Source: Sphagnum compactum
Lineage: Eukaryota; Bryophyta; Sphagnopsida; Sphagnales
DNA: 64,000 bases
Direction of reading: 5' to 3'
Assembly (NCBI GenBank): GCA_965153455.1
Contig: OZ234502.1
Location: 6,727,495 to 6,791,494, forward strand
This document shows, piece by piece, positions 34,911 through 45,882 of this stretch. Both the position numbers and the translations under genes were made by a program. The notes under the pieces were generated by a model, which saw only the letters and a list, made by a program, of their open reading frames with translations, was not told where the DNA came from and did not search any database. How positions within the stretch are numbered: position 1 is the first letter of the stretch; each line of letters opens with the position of its first letter.

Positions 34911-35644
34911 ATGCTCAAAACATGATAATTTGAAAACAAAGGAAAAAATAAATATAAAATGAAAGCTTCACAAAGTCTAATATAGACTGCACTCCCTGAA
35001 ATGACCATAGAGAGATGAAATTAATTACACATGGAAATTTTTTTATGTTATGGTCAATTAATTAATTAATTAATTAATTGTATACCCACTCTCCTTGATG
35101 GCCCTAAGTTAATTTTGACCCCCCAAAAAATAATAATGATTTTTATTTTTTTTTGGAGTTTTATAGGGTGCTTGTGGGTTTTTAGCCAAGAGTTATTGCT
35201 AGGTGGCCCCCCAGGAGATTCCATAATTTTAAGTGTAATTGCGACACATTAAAACCCAGAAACATCGGTCCTTACCCCCCCCCCCCCCTTTCCTTCCGGG
35301 GTTCTTACACGGAATCGAGAGGCTAGATATCGAGGTCCTGAGATGGCAAACCCCTCCACCCCCACCCGCTGTCGAGATGTCGAAGCGAGATGCCATGGTG
35401 CAAGTGCAATAACCGGCTTCAAGGAGACAATCGCAAGCACGCGACACACGTCATACGTGACACTTGTCAACAAGACCTCACACTATCGAGGTCCCGGTTC
35501 TAATCAAATCGAGGTCCGCATCCAGAAAGCTCCCTCCCACCTGCTCCTTTTTGGCACGTCAGATTCACCTCCTCGTCGCCACCAGCTGCTGCTGCGTCAG
35601 CATCGGAAGCACGTCGGTTCCCACGTCCGGCCAACCAACGCGTG

Positions 35645-35648
<4 letters not shown>

Positions 35649-35682
<34 letters not shown>
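35649..35682. repeat. (AG)n microsatellite, about 17 units
   Basis: A clean GA dinucleotide run inside the GC-richer block about 2.1 kb upstream of the response regulator start. Confidence 0.95.
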
Positions 35683-35779
35683 AGGTCCCGATCGAGACTC
35701 CAAAGCAACGGCATCTGGATCTGGGCCCTCGATGTGCCTTCGCTCGCTGGGAGTGGTGGTGGTGGTGGTGGCGAGAGTG

Positions 35780-35945
35780 TTCTTTTTTGGCTATCATCCA
35801 TAGGAAAAGATTTAGCCAAATTTGACTACAAGATTGAAAAAAAAATGAAAGTACATTTTTTCAAAAGCATCCTTGAACATTTTGTATTTTTGGCTACTTA
35901 CTTGAACCATGTGTAGAAATCTGGCGATTTTTCTGGCTATTTCAG
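35780..35945 (+). repeat. Dispersed repeat R2, copy 1 (with 62830-62985)
   Basis: The order ATCATCCATAGGAA, TTTAGCCAAATT, GGCTA, ACTTGAACCA, then AGAAATCTGG(C/T)GATTTTTCT is shared with 62830-62985 in the same orientation over about 160 bases. A shorter trace (CTTAGCCAAATTTGACCTACA) occurs near 45372. Confidence 0.8.
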
Positions 35946-36599
35946 GCTGCTGGTGGCGATGGCTCGCGCAGGCTGGCTGGAGCGACTACTGCACGAGCTC
36001 GTGCACAGGAGCAGCAGCAGCAGTAATAATTATGGCGTTTTTTTTTTGTCTTGTTTTTTTACCAAAGCCCTTCACCGCCACTTCCTACAATTTGATACAA
36101 TTTTTGGGAGCTTTTTTTTTTGGGGGTGTTATTTTCTAGTTATCTGGTGTGGTAAAAATAATTTAATTCTTTTTCTTTTTCCAAATTCCTCAAGTAGCTC
36201 CACTGGCGAGCATCCCCAACATTAATTAATTTTCATTAAATGGCGACTCTCCATTAAAAAAAAATTTTAAATGGTGGGCTGTAGCATTTTTACAAAAGTG
36301 CTCCTGCTACAAAGTGACCACGACATAGGAAGTGCTTAGATCTAGATGTGGCTAATTCAATTATTTTTATTTCGAAAAATGGCGAGAAAATTTCCCTAAA
36401 AATCACAAAACTTTCATGGTTTTTATCAATTTCTGGAAAAAAAAAAAAGCCAAATTGCCAAAATGCGCCTCCCCCTCCATAATTAATTAATTCTTTTATA
36501 AAATTAATTTAAAGTTAAATTATTATTATTTAATTGGAATGAAAACACTAGAACTTGTAGAGGTTGTGGGAAAGAAAGGCTTGGAATCCTGTAGGTAGT

Positions 36600-36664
36600 A
36601 GTAGTAGGTAGTAAGAAGACTTCCTACTTACTTCCATTTCTTTCTTTTGTCTCTTTACATCTTT

Positions 36665-36695
<31 letters not shown>

Positions 36696-37837
36696 TCTTT
36701 TTCTTTTTTTTTTTACCCCAGTTTTCCGGCACTTTTCTTTTCTTTTTCTTTGGTGGAGGAGTGCCTTTTTCCAGCCTTTTGGAATGATGCTCTTGTTTTG
36801 TTCTTCTCTTCTTGTATGGTAAAGCAGCGGCAGCAGCAACGACAACCGAACAGAGAGGAAAGGAAAGTTCAGATTTTTGTTGTTGTTGTTGTTGTTGCCA
36901 TTTTGGGAAGAAGAATCTTCATCGTTTTGTAGACTTTTGTTTGTTTTTTTTTCTCTCCCCTTCTTCCATTCGTGAATGGGTTTCTTTCAGGTGGTGTTGA
37001 AAAGCAAGGGGGAGGAAGAAGAGGAGGATTATCTGCTTGCAAGTCCCTTCTTCTTCTTCTTCTTCTTCTTCTTCATTTGAGTCCTTTGGGTCTGGCTGTT
37101 TTCTCTATCTCCTACTGAGCTGTGTATCCAGCTCTTTGGTGGATGGAAATGGTGGATACTCTTCTTCTCTAGAGCCATTTGTGGGTGGTGATACTACAAT
37201 CTTGGTTCTTCTCTACCTTCAAAATCCCTCCCTCCCTCCCTCCCGTGGGCCTTTTACTCTCTTGGGACTTCTTCTTGCTCTTGCTGTCAGCTTTGCAGTT
37301 CTGGATTATTTGCTATTTTCTTCCTCTAAATGTAGGTCTATTGCAAAAGGGCTTTTGGCCTTGGAGAGCACAGAGCACCAACCAGACGTTCAACAATTGC
37401 GATTGCTGTCGGTTTTCTGTTGTCCATTTTTACATGCCAGATTTGCCCATGTCCAGGGATGTGAAATGAAAGTCCCATACATAGAGAGCTTTTACTTTTT
37501 CTCAGTAGATAGATAAAGCTTTACTCTCTGAAGCTTTTCTAGAGAGAGAGAGGTTGCTGTGCTGATGATGTTTGGTCTGCTGCTCCTACCACATGTGTCC
37601 CCTTCTACTCATCAGATGCTGTTGCTGCACTACTCTGTTTACAAGAGGAAAGCAAAATTGGATCCTGTCTACTAGTAGTAGTAGTCAGGAGGACCATGCA
37701 GACCACCACAAGCTGTGCTCCTCATCAAGGCCATCATCATCATCATCATCCCCAAACCACCACAAACACCAGTGCCTCAGGGGCTGCAGCTGAGGTTCCT
37801 GATCATGCACCACTCCCCTATTGCTGTGTGCACCACC
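36600..37837 (+). promoter_or_regulatory. Probable 5' leader and core promoter of the response regulator gene
   Basis: This stretch directly upstream of the coding start is strongly pyrimidine-rich, with a (TC)n run at 36665-36689 and a (TTC)n run at 37048-37074, as is common near plant transcription starts. It contains many upstream ATGs and short frames, which suggests a long leader, possibly with an intron (a candidate acceptor TTTCTTTCAG ends at about 36990). No TATA box could be chosen with confidence. Confidence 0.5.
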
Positions 37838-40800
37838 ATGGTTGGCGAGGAGTTAAGTAGGTCTAGAGTGGGAGTTGGGGATCTGGGTTCAGCCATGGCA
37901 AGCCTCCAGCAGCAGCAGTCACTAGTAGTTATGTCAGGAGGGCAGCAGCAGCATCAACAACAACAGTGTGGTAGTGCAACCAACAGTTCACACAACGCAA
38001 CATCAACACATGGTATTATTACAACCAATTTGCACCACAACAACACAACAACCCGAGCATCGGATGGTTTTGGTAAAATGGACAACCCTGCAGTGGACGA
38101 ATTTCCAGCAGGCCTGCGAGTTCTTGTCGTGGATGATGATCCAATTTGTCTTATGATTCTGGACAGGATGCTAAGGCAGTGTTCGTATCAAGGTCTGTTT
38201 TTTCATGCCAGCACTTTGCTTTTTATGTGTTGGCCAGCCTGCATATTTTACATTAGGCTAAAATTTCCCATTTGTGATGATGGGTTAGCTAAAATTTCCC
38301 ATTTGTGATGGCTCTAGGAGCTTAGGCTCACATACATATCTACAAACCAAAATGAAGGTGTAGTAATGTCTCCATGATTGCAGCTGGTTTCTTCCTCTGT
38401 TACCTCTGTTTGGTGCTGTCAATTTTTTTACCCTATTTTTATTAGGCTTTGTTTCGTGCTCTTTTATCATTGACAATGGCTGTTGAGAGTGGCTGATTCA
38501 ACCATTATTTTGCAAAGAAAATTGTCTGAAAGTAGGTAAAACCAGTAACTGGTTAATTTGACTGTAATATAGTACTAGCCGGGCCAAATGTCTCCTTGAA
38601 GGGGTGTTCAAGTCCATGGTTGTGGAAGGAATTATTGAACATAGCAAAAAGCTTTTGCAGTGCATCAGCAGCAGCAAATGGCACTCGCAAAATGGAAACA
38701 GAAATGGTGAGAGGAGTTGGGGATGCAATTATAAACACATCTCTTTCTCTTTGTGTAATTTATTTGTTTCAGTTACAACATGTGGGAGGGCGACAAAGGC
38801 ACTGGAGTTACTGAGGGAAGTCAAAGACAAGTTTGATCTTGTCATCAGTGATGTTTACATGCCAGATATGGACGGCTTTAAACTTCTGGAGCTTGTTGGA
38901 CTTGAGATGGACCTTCCTGTCATCAGTAAGTTCCTATTATGATGCACTTGAAGTCTCTCTGCTAGTAGCACCCTGGACTTCACACTCGCTCTATTGAGGA
39001 AGTCAATAATGCAAGTGAGTTGTAAGAGACAACTGCTGTGCCATAGTCGTATCCTGGAATATTTACAGTCTGTCTCAAAATAAATGCAGTGATGTCATCG
39101 GATGGAGAAACCAGTGCAGTCATGAAGGGGATCACTCATGGTGCATGCGACTACTTGCTGAAACCTGTAAGATTGGAGGAGCTTCGAAACATATGGCAGC
39201 ATGTGGTGAGAAAGAAGCGGAACGAAGCAAAAGATGTAGAGCACTCTACGAGTCATGAAGATGCTGAAAGACACAAGCGTGGTGGGGGGGGAGATGATGC
39301 TGACTACACATCATCAGCCACTGACACCACCGATGGCAACTGTAAGTTGACAAAGAGGAAGAAGGAGTTCAAGGAGGAGGATGATGATAATGAGCAGGAA
39401 AATGATGACCCTTCCACACTAAAAAAGCCCCGCGTGGTTTGGTCAGTTGAACTTCATCAGCAGTTTGTTAGTGCTGTTAATCAACTTGGAATAGACAGTA
39501 AGCCACATCTTCTCCAACAAGCACCTTTCCTAATTTGGCATTAGTATATATATATGTATACGTTACTGGATTTTTGTTGTGAATAGAAGTTGATGTTTGC
39601 CAATTTTCATGAGCTGTTGGTGTTTATCAAAGTTGATGAATGAATGAATCATGATGCAGAGGCTGTACCAAAGAAAATTCTGGAGCTTATGAGCGTGCAT
39701 GGCTTGACTCGTGAAAATGTTGCAAGCCACTTGCAGGTGTATATCATGACCTTGTTGCATTAATCATTTTATGTATGAGATTTTGCATCTTTGTGTGCAA
39801 TGTTTGTTTTCCATTTTCCATTGGGGCTGTCAACCCTTTTGAATTGCAGTGACAAGTTGTCGCCCCATACCCGAACTGCTGTTTAATATTGAGAGAATAA
39901 TACTCCCAACATTTCCTTATTTCTCTGATCCAAATGTACCTTTTCTTTGTCACCCAACTGACAGGCTTGAAAATCAGGAATGCTTTGTTGGTCACATCCT
40001 TTTGTTGTTGTGGTGTGTGTATGCGCAGAAATATCGATTGTACCTGAGGAGACTGAGTGGTGTCACCAGTCAACAGAATGGTATGAATATGACCTTTGGA
40101 GGATCAGAAACATTCGGCAATTTGAGCTCGCTTGATGGCATAAGTGATCTGAGGACGCTGGCAGCAAGTGGGCAGCTATCTCCGCAGACACTGGCAGCTT
40201 TGCATGCAAACATGATAAGCAGGGTAGGAATGCCAAATGGGATGGGATTGCCAAGTAGTCTTGACCCTTCTGTCTTAGCTCACGCCTTGCAAAACGTGCC
40301 GTTGCCCAGACCACAGATGGATGGAGCTTTGTTAGCCAATCAGGCGGGCATGGTGCAGAGTATGCCAGGACCACCAGTTCTTGATGTGGACCCTCATCTT
40401 CAGCCCCATCACCTTTCGGCAATGGGGCAGCTCAGTCAGTTGGATGATATGCCAGGTCTCAGGGCTTTGCAACATCAGTTGGCTGGTGCATGTGCTAGTA
40501 ACAGTAATGGGATTGGACTTAATAATCCTTTGGGAGGTTCGAGTGGAAATCTTGTGGCCAGCTCAAACAATGAATCACTAATGATGCAGCTCCTTCAGCA
40601 AAGGGTTCAGCAGCAGCAACAAGGGGGAGGTCTTTCTGTCAACGTGCCACAACCATCAGCAGTACTGGGAAGCCCTCGTCTTCTATCCACTGACATAAAT
40701 CTCGGTCAGGCAGGGTCATTGACGAACATGGGAAGAGGGCCTGGTTCGTCATCACTGCGAATGCCAGGGGGAGCATCAGTACCACATAGTCTTGGTTCCT

Positions 40801-41787
40801 TATTTAGACCAACAGGTTCAGGTGTGCAGGCTTTAAATCCTGTTGGTTTGTCTGGTGGAAGCTTTAGTGGATCAACCCCTGTGTTGTCTCCCAGAAGTGG
40901 AGGGGTTCCTGGTTGTCCTCCGGCAACAGATGACATGGCCAGATCACAACATTCAATGAGGACAAGCTTAAATCCTCTGGGACAAGCAACCCATGGACAT
41001 GAGCAAGTTTTGTCACAGAGTAGCAGGCCAACTTGGCTGGGGTCTCAAGGAGGAATGATTTCTGGAGAGCATGGACAATCAATTGAATCAGGGCTTAGTC
41101 GGTTTCCCTCACAAAGCCAGACCCATGCCAGTGGATTTGCAGGGAATGTACGGCAGCAGAGTCAGCCAGAGTACACAAGCCGGGGAATGAATTTTCCTGT
41201 AAGGTTAGGTTTGGATGTTAGGCCTTTGTTTGATGGTAGTAGTCAAAGCCAAAGTGAACAACAGCCTACCACAGACAATGAACAAAAACTGCCAAAAGAC
41301 GAGCGAGCTTCAGATAATGTGGTAATCACCAAGTTGGTCAATGGTGGCGTGGTTTCACATGACCAATCAGAGGACCTTCTGAATTTTTTCTTCAAGCAGG
41401 TATGGGTTCTTTTATGACTCTAAAGAAGAAACCTTGGGAACTGTATAGTACGAAAGCATTCAGAAAGTCTCTCCAAGCTAAATGCTTCCTTACCTCCCTC
41501 CCTCCCTCCAAATGAGGGGACACTGAAGTCTTTGATGTCATCACTGTGATTTGAATCCAAACTTAGAAGGCACTCTAAATCGACACAATGGTCAAAGCTT
41601 TAATCTAAAATTGGTTGTAACATCTTGGGATCTGTCTGAAACCTGAGGATTGCATAAGTGAAACAAGCTTCCCTGATTCAGCTGTGGTTCATTGTTTGAT
41701 GTGCAACAGTCACATGAAGGGATGAGCTTTCCAGATAGCGAATTGGCAAGTGATGGCTACACAATGGATAATTTCTATGTGAAGTGA
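37838..41787 (+). CDS. Type-B response regulator (ARR1/ARR2-like transcription factor), six exons
   Basis: A nuclear transcription factor of cytokinin two-component signalling: phosphotransfer proteins activate the receiver and the GARP domain binds DNA. Exons are 37838-38192, 38773-38925, 39090-39497, 39660-39736, 40029-41399 and 41710-41787. All introns are GT-AG and the phases join to 813 residues. The receiver spans about 95-205, with the acidic DDD at 99-101, phospho-acceptor Asp145 ([10 protein letters not shown]) and Lys194 (LLKPVR). An acidic, Lys-rich linker with a possible nuclear signal follows. The GARP/Myb-like domain spans 281-345 and contains SHLQKYR at 328-334. The long C-terminus is Gln/Gly/Ser-rich, fitting an activation domain, and ends in a short conserved exon. 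The ATG at 37838 has a CACCATGG context; in-frame ATGs at 37715 and 37805 are alternatives. The gene looks intact. Confidence 0.95.
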
Positions 41788-42174
41788 TAGGTTCACTCAG
41801 CCTTGGACAAATGACAGATCCAACTGTTCAGTCAGGGGCGCCATTTCTTTCTCACATTTGGTGACATTTCAAAGGCAAAAAGAGACAGTAGTGACAAAAA
41901 AAGAGTAAGAAGCTCAGTGAGTTGGTGGGCTTCATAGAGAAGATGGGCGTGGGGGGGCTTTTACTTACTATGCAGTGCTTGTATGGGAGTGGGGCCCCAA
42001 TGAGAAGCTGCCTCGGAAAAACATGGGCAGTGCACATTGTAGCATATGAGATCGGGGCTGCTGCTGTTGATTTACTTGTAACATGCGACCTCTCCCCAGG
42101 TTTCTCAGGTTTGAGGACTTTGGGAGTCACAGTTGTATGGTGAAGTAGTATTTAGGGCATGTGGTTCCCGTCAC

Positions 42175-42180
42175 AATAAA
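42175..42180 (+). terminator. Candidate poly(A) signal of the response regulator gene
   Basis: An AATAAA hexamer lies about 390 bases after the stop codon at 41785-41787, a plausible 3' UTR length. Short frames across 41850-42143 on both strands fall in this UTR and are not genes. Confidence 0.45.
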
Positions 42181-42862
42181 GAGAACAAAGGTCATGAACA
42201 GAAGGAGGTGTGCAATGCCTGGGAACCAGGCTGTGACAGTCCATTGCAGTTCTAAAAACAGTGATCCATCAGGCTTCATGGAGCTAAAAAAATCGTCATT
42301 GAGCTTTTATCAAATGCAGCAAATGGGTCTTCTTCTAGGACAAAAGTTCATATACAATTTTTAAAAATATTTTGGACAAAATTTGCTCAGCAACATTCAT
42401 GGCTGAGGCTCTTCAGTATTATAAACTTCGGCTATGTCACACAGGCCTTTTCAATATTGTGACTGGGATCCTTCGTCTTCCCCAAAACCCTTTTCCTTCT
42501 CAGTTCCTTGCCTTTCTTGTTTCAAGGGTCCCCAGTTCTGCTTTGCAATGAGAACCATTTGCTATTTAACATATGACAATATCATGATGATAATAATAAT
42601 TTTAAATTTATAAAAATGAATGACTTTTTGAAAAAATGTATATTATTCTTTTTGACCATGTGGGAAACTGATGCTAGACTAGGGTATCAATGGTTGGCAT
42701 ACCTTTTGCGTATCATCTCTCTCTTTATGAGTCTGCTGTTTAAAATGTCCCACTACAACCCACTAGATTGCTCATCAGAGCACGTCAAGTATAAGAGTTT
42801 TATGTTGATCCCTACCATTGTACTAATTCCTTCTAGGTTTTGATGTTTTGATAAATAGGGTG
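42181..42862. other. Downstream flank of the response regulator gene
   Basis: No gene or repeat was recognised; the sequence is AT-rich and runs to the target-site duplication of the small LTR element. Confidence 0.6.
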
Positions 42863-42867
42863 GAAAT

Positions 42868-43143
42868 TGTTGGAAATTGACATTTAGGAGAATTGTTCCC
42901 ACCAGAAATTGAATTTGGAGAGATTGCTCCTGAAAGAGGTGCACTCGTGAACATCCTTCATGAAGAAGGACCACTCTGATACCATGTTGGAAATTGACAG
43001 TGGATCAATGAGAGAGAAGATGATAAAAACCACTGATTTTACCATGAGAATGATGTGATCTTAAGGTTGGGTGAAGAGCTCCTGATAAAATCTATGTTTT
43101 TATCATCTCTATTTTCTCATCGCTTCACTGTCAATTTCCAACA
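42868..43143 (-). mobile_element. TRIM-like miniature LTR element with target-site duplication
   Basis: Flanking 5-base direct repeats GAAAT lie at 42863-42867 and 43144-43148. The right LTR (42985-43143, 159 bp) starts TGTTGGAAATTGACA and ends with the inverted copy TGTCAATTTCCAACA. Next to it, at 42974-42984, is CTCTGATACCA; read on the minus strand this is a primer-binding site for initiator tRNA-Met. The other LTR is reduced to its outer 15 bases (42868-42882), leaving only about 90 bases of interior. There is no coding capacity, so it was moved by another element's enzymes and then truncated. Confidence 0.88.
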
Positions 43144-43148
43144 GAAAT

Positions 43149-45561
43149 GAGGCCTCTTACAAGATGTGCACAACCAGCTTACAATAGCATGCAAATTATT
43201 CAGTTTGTCTACTTTTGCATTAACCAGAATGGGACAAAGCAACTGGTATGGCAACCCATGTAATTAAAAGGACTTACTTAGAACCCAGTGTGCATTTTTT
43301 TACAAAGCTTGTTGCACAGAGAAGTCTATTTTGTCAGCTTTGAAGGATTTCCATGAATCTCTCCCATATCTCTGCATCATGTGATTCTGGATTCACTGAA
43401 GTAAGTTCAGTATGTCACCAAGAATTTTTTTTTGGCCTTGCTACCAAGGCAAGAAGGATATTGTGTTTAGATTCATTATTGAGTATAGTAGCTTACTGGA
43501 TTTTGGCCCCCCTAGGTAATAATAATAGGTCTAGTTTTATATAAGATTTTTTGAAAGATGATATTTTTGGCTTTGGCTTTAGTTATAGAGTTCTAATATC
43601 TTGAAGGATTTTTTTGGTTTCTTTTAGAGGATTTTTGGAAGATTAAATATTTTTGCATGGTGTGAAATATTTGAGTTTCCATAATTCTTCTTTTGCCTTA
43701 AGATACATACTTTTTAGTGTAAATGGCAAGGCCATAGTGTGACACACCCCTTGTTATCCTTCAAAAGGATCTAATGTCTAATCACCTAATCCAGTGTTGG
43801 CAAGTTCTTTTTTCTTTTTTTTTCCCCGCCCACAAGCGGTGGGGCAGGGCCTTTCTGGTTTTCACTTTAAACATCACACAGGGTATCATTATTAAAAAAT
43901 TGAAACAATTAAAAACCCACATGTTATTAATTTCCTTGTCAAAATAATGCAATTGTTACCAATTTACCCAGTTATTTTTAAAAATAAGACCCACCCACCC
44001 TTACGAGTAAGGGTCGGTTTCCAAATACTCACCTTAGGAATTGCATGGTATACAACCCAAGTAGATTTTTCCAGCTTAGGTACGTTTGTTTGTCTGGCCA
44101 TGGTTACTTTCTTCTTTGAATTCTTTCGGCCCATATGTATGCATATTAATTTTATAAACATGTTTGATATTATCTTATCTGGGCAGGCACTTAGATGCTG
44201 GATTTTTATTTTGTTTTCTTAAATTGAGCTCAGTAGTAAAAATGATGAATATTTTGGCTTGATCATAATTATACAGAAATCAAAATATTTGGAGTCATTA
44301 TTGCATGTAATGTCTATGAACAGATCTCATTTTTTAAAAAAATTGTATGATTTTTTCTCCTCATGGGTGTGTGTTTATTCTGAATAACTGGAGAAACCTT
44401 TACAATTACAAGCAATGCTTACCAATCTCCAATTGCGGCATGCTTTTTGAGCTACAACAAGCATACTTCCAAATCATATGTACAAGAATCACAAATTTAC
44501 ATATGAACATGCCTTCTTTGTGGTTATATACCATGTGAGCTTTCTCATGATGGGATGATCACACACCTGTTTCCAGGTGCAGGTGTTTTCTTTGCATTTT
44601 TCTCTGCAGTGCTACCTACAGCGATGGGACTCCATAGACCTGAGCCACCACTACAGGCCTGCGATCAGCTGCTGAAGCAATTTTAGTGGCATCGAGATCA
44701 GCATTGCAAACTTTCGCTAATGCACCATGCACGTGCTTCATGCCATACTGTGTGAGTGGTCTGCAGCTTGACTCAAATTTGTGCACAAGAGTTGATTTGA
44801 TATCGGAGTTTTTTAGTCAAGTAAATCTAGACAAACTCCAGCTCCACAAATGTGCAATGCAAACTCTTCTTCTATGACACATTGCTACATAAGTTTATTG
44901 AACAATTCATGAGACTTGAAAGCAAAACGTGGTTTTAATCATGTAAACCTAAGCAATCATCCACTAATCCACTGACTTCTTAATTCATGAATGCACCCAA
45001 AACATAATTGGGCTTCTTCAAGATTGAGGTTCCATTTTCAAGAATAAAGACTCAAGGATTTCTCTTCACTAGCTTGTACAAACAGAGTCTACATAGTAAT
45101 TAGTTGCAAAGTGTGTCCCAAAATTCCTTTTTTTTCATGTTTTTTGCAATAAGCTTCTTTTATTGGGCCCTTCATAAAAAAATCTGAATCTTTGGACACT
45201 ACCCTTGATAGAAGTTTTCACTCCCAACATAAAATTAGAAAATTCTCCCCTCTAAAGGCTCAACTATATAGGTTCCCAGAGTAAAATTTTGTGCGAAGGT
45301 TAGATATATCGTTTGGGAACCAATGGTTTTTTTTGTGAGGTAGGTGATTTGGTGAGCTTCCACAAAAAATCTTAGCCAAATTTGACCTACAAGTCAAAGA
45401 GGAGATTAGAAAAAAATTAGGATTCTTGCTATGTGTTAATGATAGGCTAAAACTTGTTATCTAAATGTTTTTCTTTCAAAATATGGTGACTTTGTAAGAT
45501 TTTTTCACAAAAATCCTTTGTAGGATTTGTGAAGTTTTATGGTTCTCCATTATGAAGAATT
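43149..45561. other. Non-genic interval with repeat copy C
   Basis: Apart from the R1 copy at 43440-43755, nothing was recognised. Short frames at 43947-44222, 44347-44538 and 44686-44877 have no motif. Confidence 0.6.
43440..43755 (-). repeat. Dispersed repeat family R1, copy C
   Basis: Reverse-complement copy of 21384-21735, with the landmarks in inverse order from GGATATTGTGTTTAGATTCA to AATGGCAAGGCCA. Read on the minus strand, it ends in nine A residues after the GCCTTGG..AAGGCC motif, which would fit an A-tailed retroposed repeat, although the run is short. Confidence 0.85.
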
Positions 45562-45882
45562 TGAGCAGAGTGAAAAGAGAGGATAGTAGACAAGTAATGA
45601 TCATACTATGTTTGGAGATTGGAAATGATTGAAAGGCATGCAAAACAAAGGAGCATCAAACAATATATAGATCTTCTAATAATGTTCTAGTTAAAAAGAA
45701 GAAGTGTTGAGTTGTTTGGATAAACATGATTCTAAACTTGATCCACCTACTACACAATAGTTGGATAATTAATGTGTGGTGTGATAGTTCTAATCGATCC
45801 ATGCTAGAAGTCTTAAATCAATGGCCAGTATACTTTCGTGATTTCATGTGATATTTCAAGTGGACCACTTGACATTCAACAC
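45562..45882 (-). repeat. 3' LTR of the copia element
   Basis: Matches 49868-50193 in order: AGAGTGAAAAGA, GATTGAAAGGC, AACAATATATAGATCTTCTA, GAGTTGTTTGGATAAA, CACTTGACATTCAACA. Similarity seems to run about 30 bases past its left edge into what equals the gag start of the right copy. Confidence 0.85.

Larger units (their letters stand above)
34387..36599. other. Upstream interval of the response regulator gene
   Basis: No gene is supported. It holds a poly-A run (34815-34832), an (AATT)n microsatellite (35052-35080), a poly-C run (about 35273-35287), a GC-richer block at 35290-35770 with an (AG)n microsatellite, and dispersed repeats listed separately. Overlapping frames at 35343-35916 cover the microsatellite and have no protein motif. 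Confidence 0.6.

Noticed and set aside
35343-35916. Frames of 67-160 codons over the AG microsatellite
   Set aside because: A dinucleotide repeat is open in every frame. The apparent Arg-Glu or Ser-Leu proteins are repeat translation.
35953-36225. Frame beginning MAMARAGWLERLLHELVHR as a possible first exon of the response regulator
   Set aside because: It runs into poly-T tracts, has no donor site that joins in phase, and the gene already has a good start at 37838.
37037-37516. 159-codon Ser-rich frame upstream of the response regulator
   Set aside because: It starts in a TTC microsatellite, shows no domain, and lies in the probable leader.
41852-42143. Opposed 73- and 92-codon frames after the response regulator
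   Set aside because: They fall in the 3' UTR before the AATAAA at 42175 and have no homology signal.
43440-43755. R1 repeat as a proven SINE
   Set aside because: No A-box or B-box could be confirmed by eye and the A run is only nine bases, so the class is left open.
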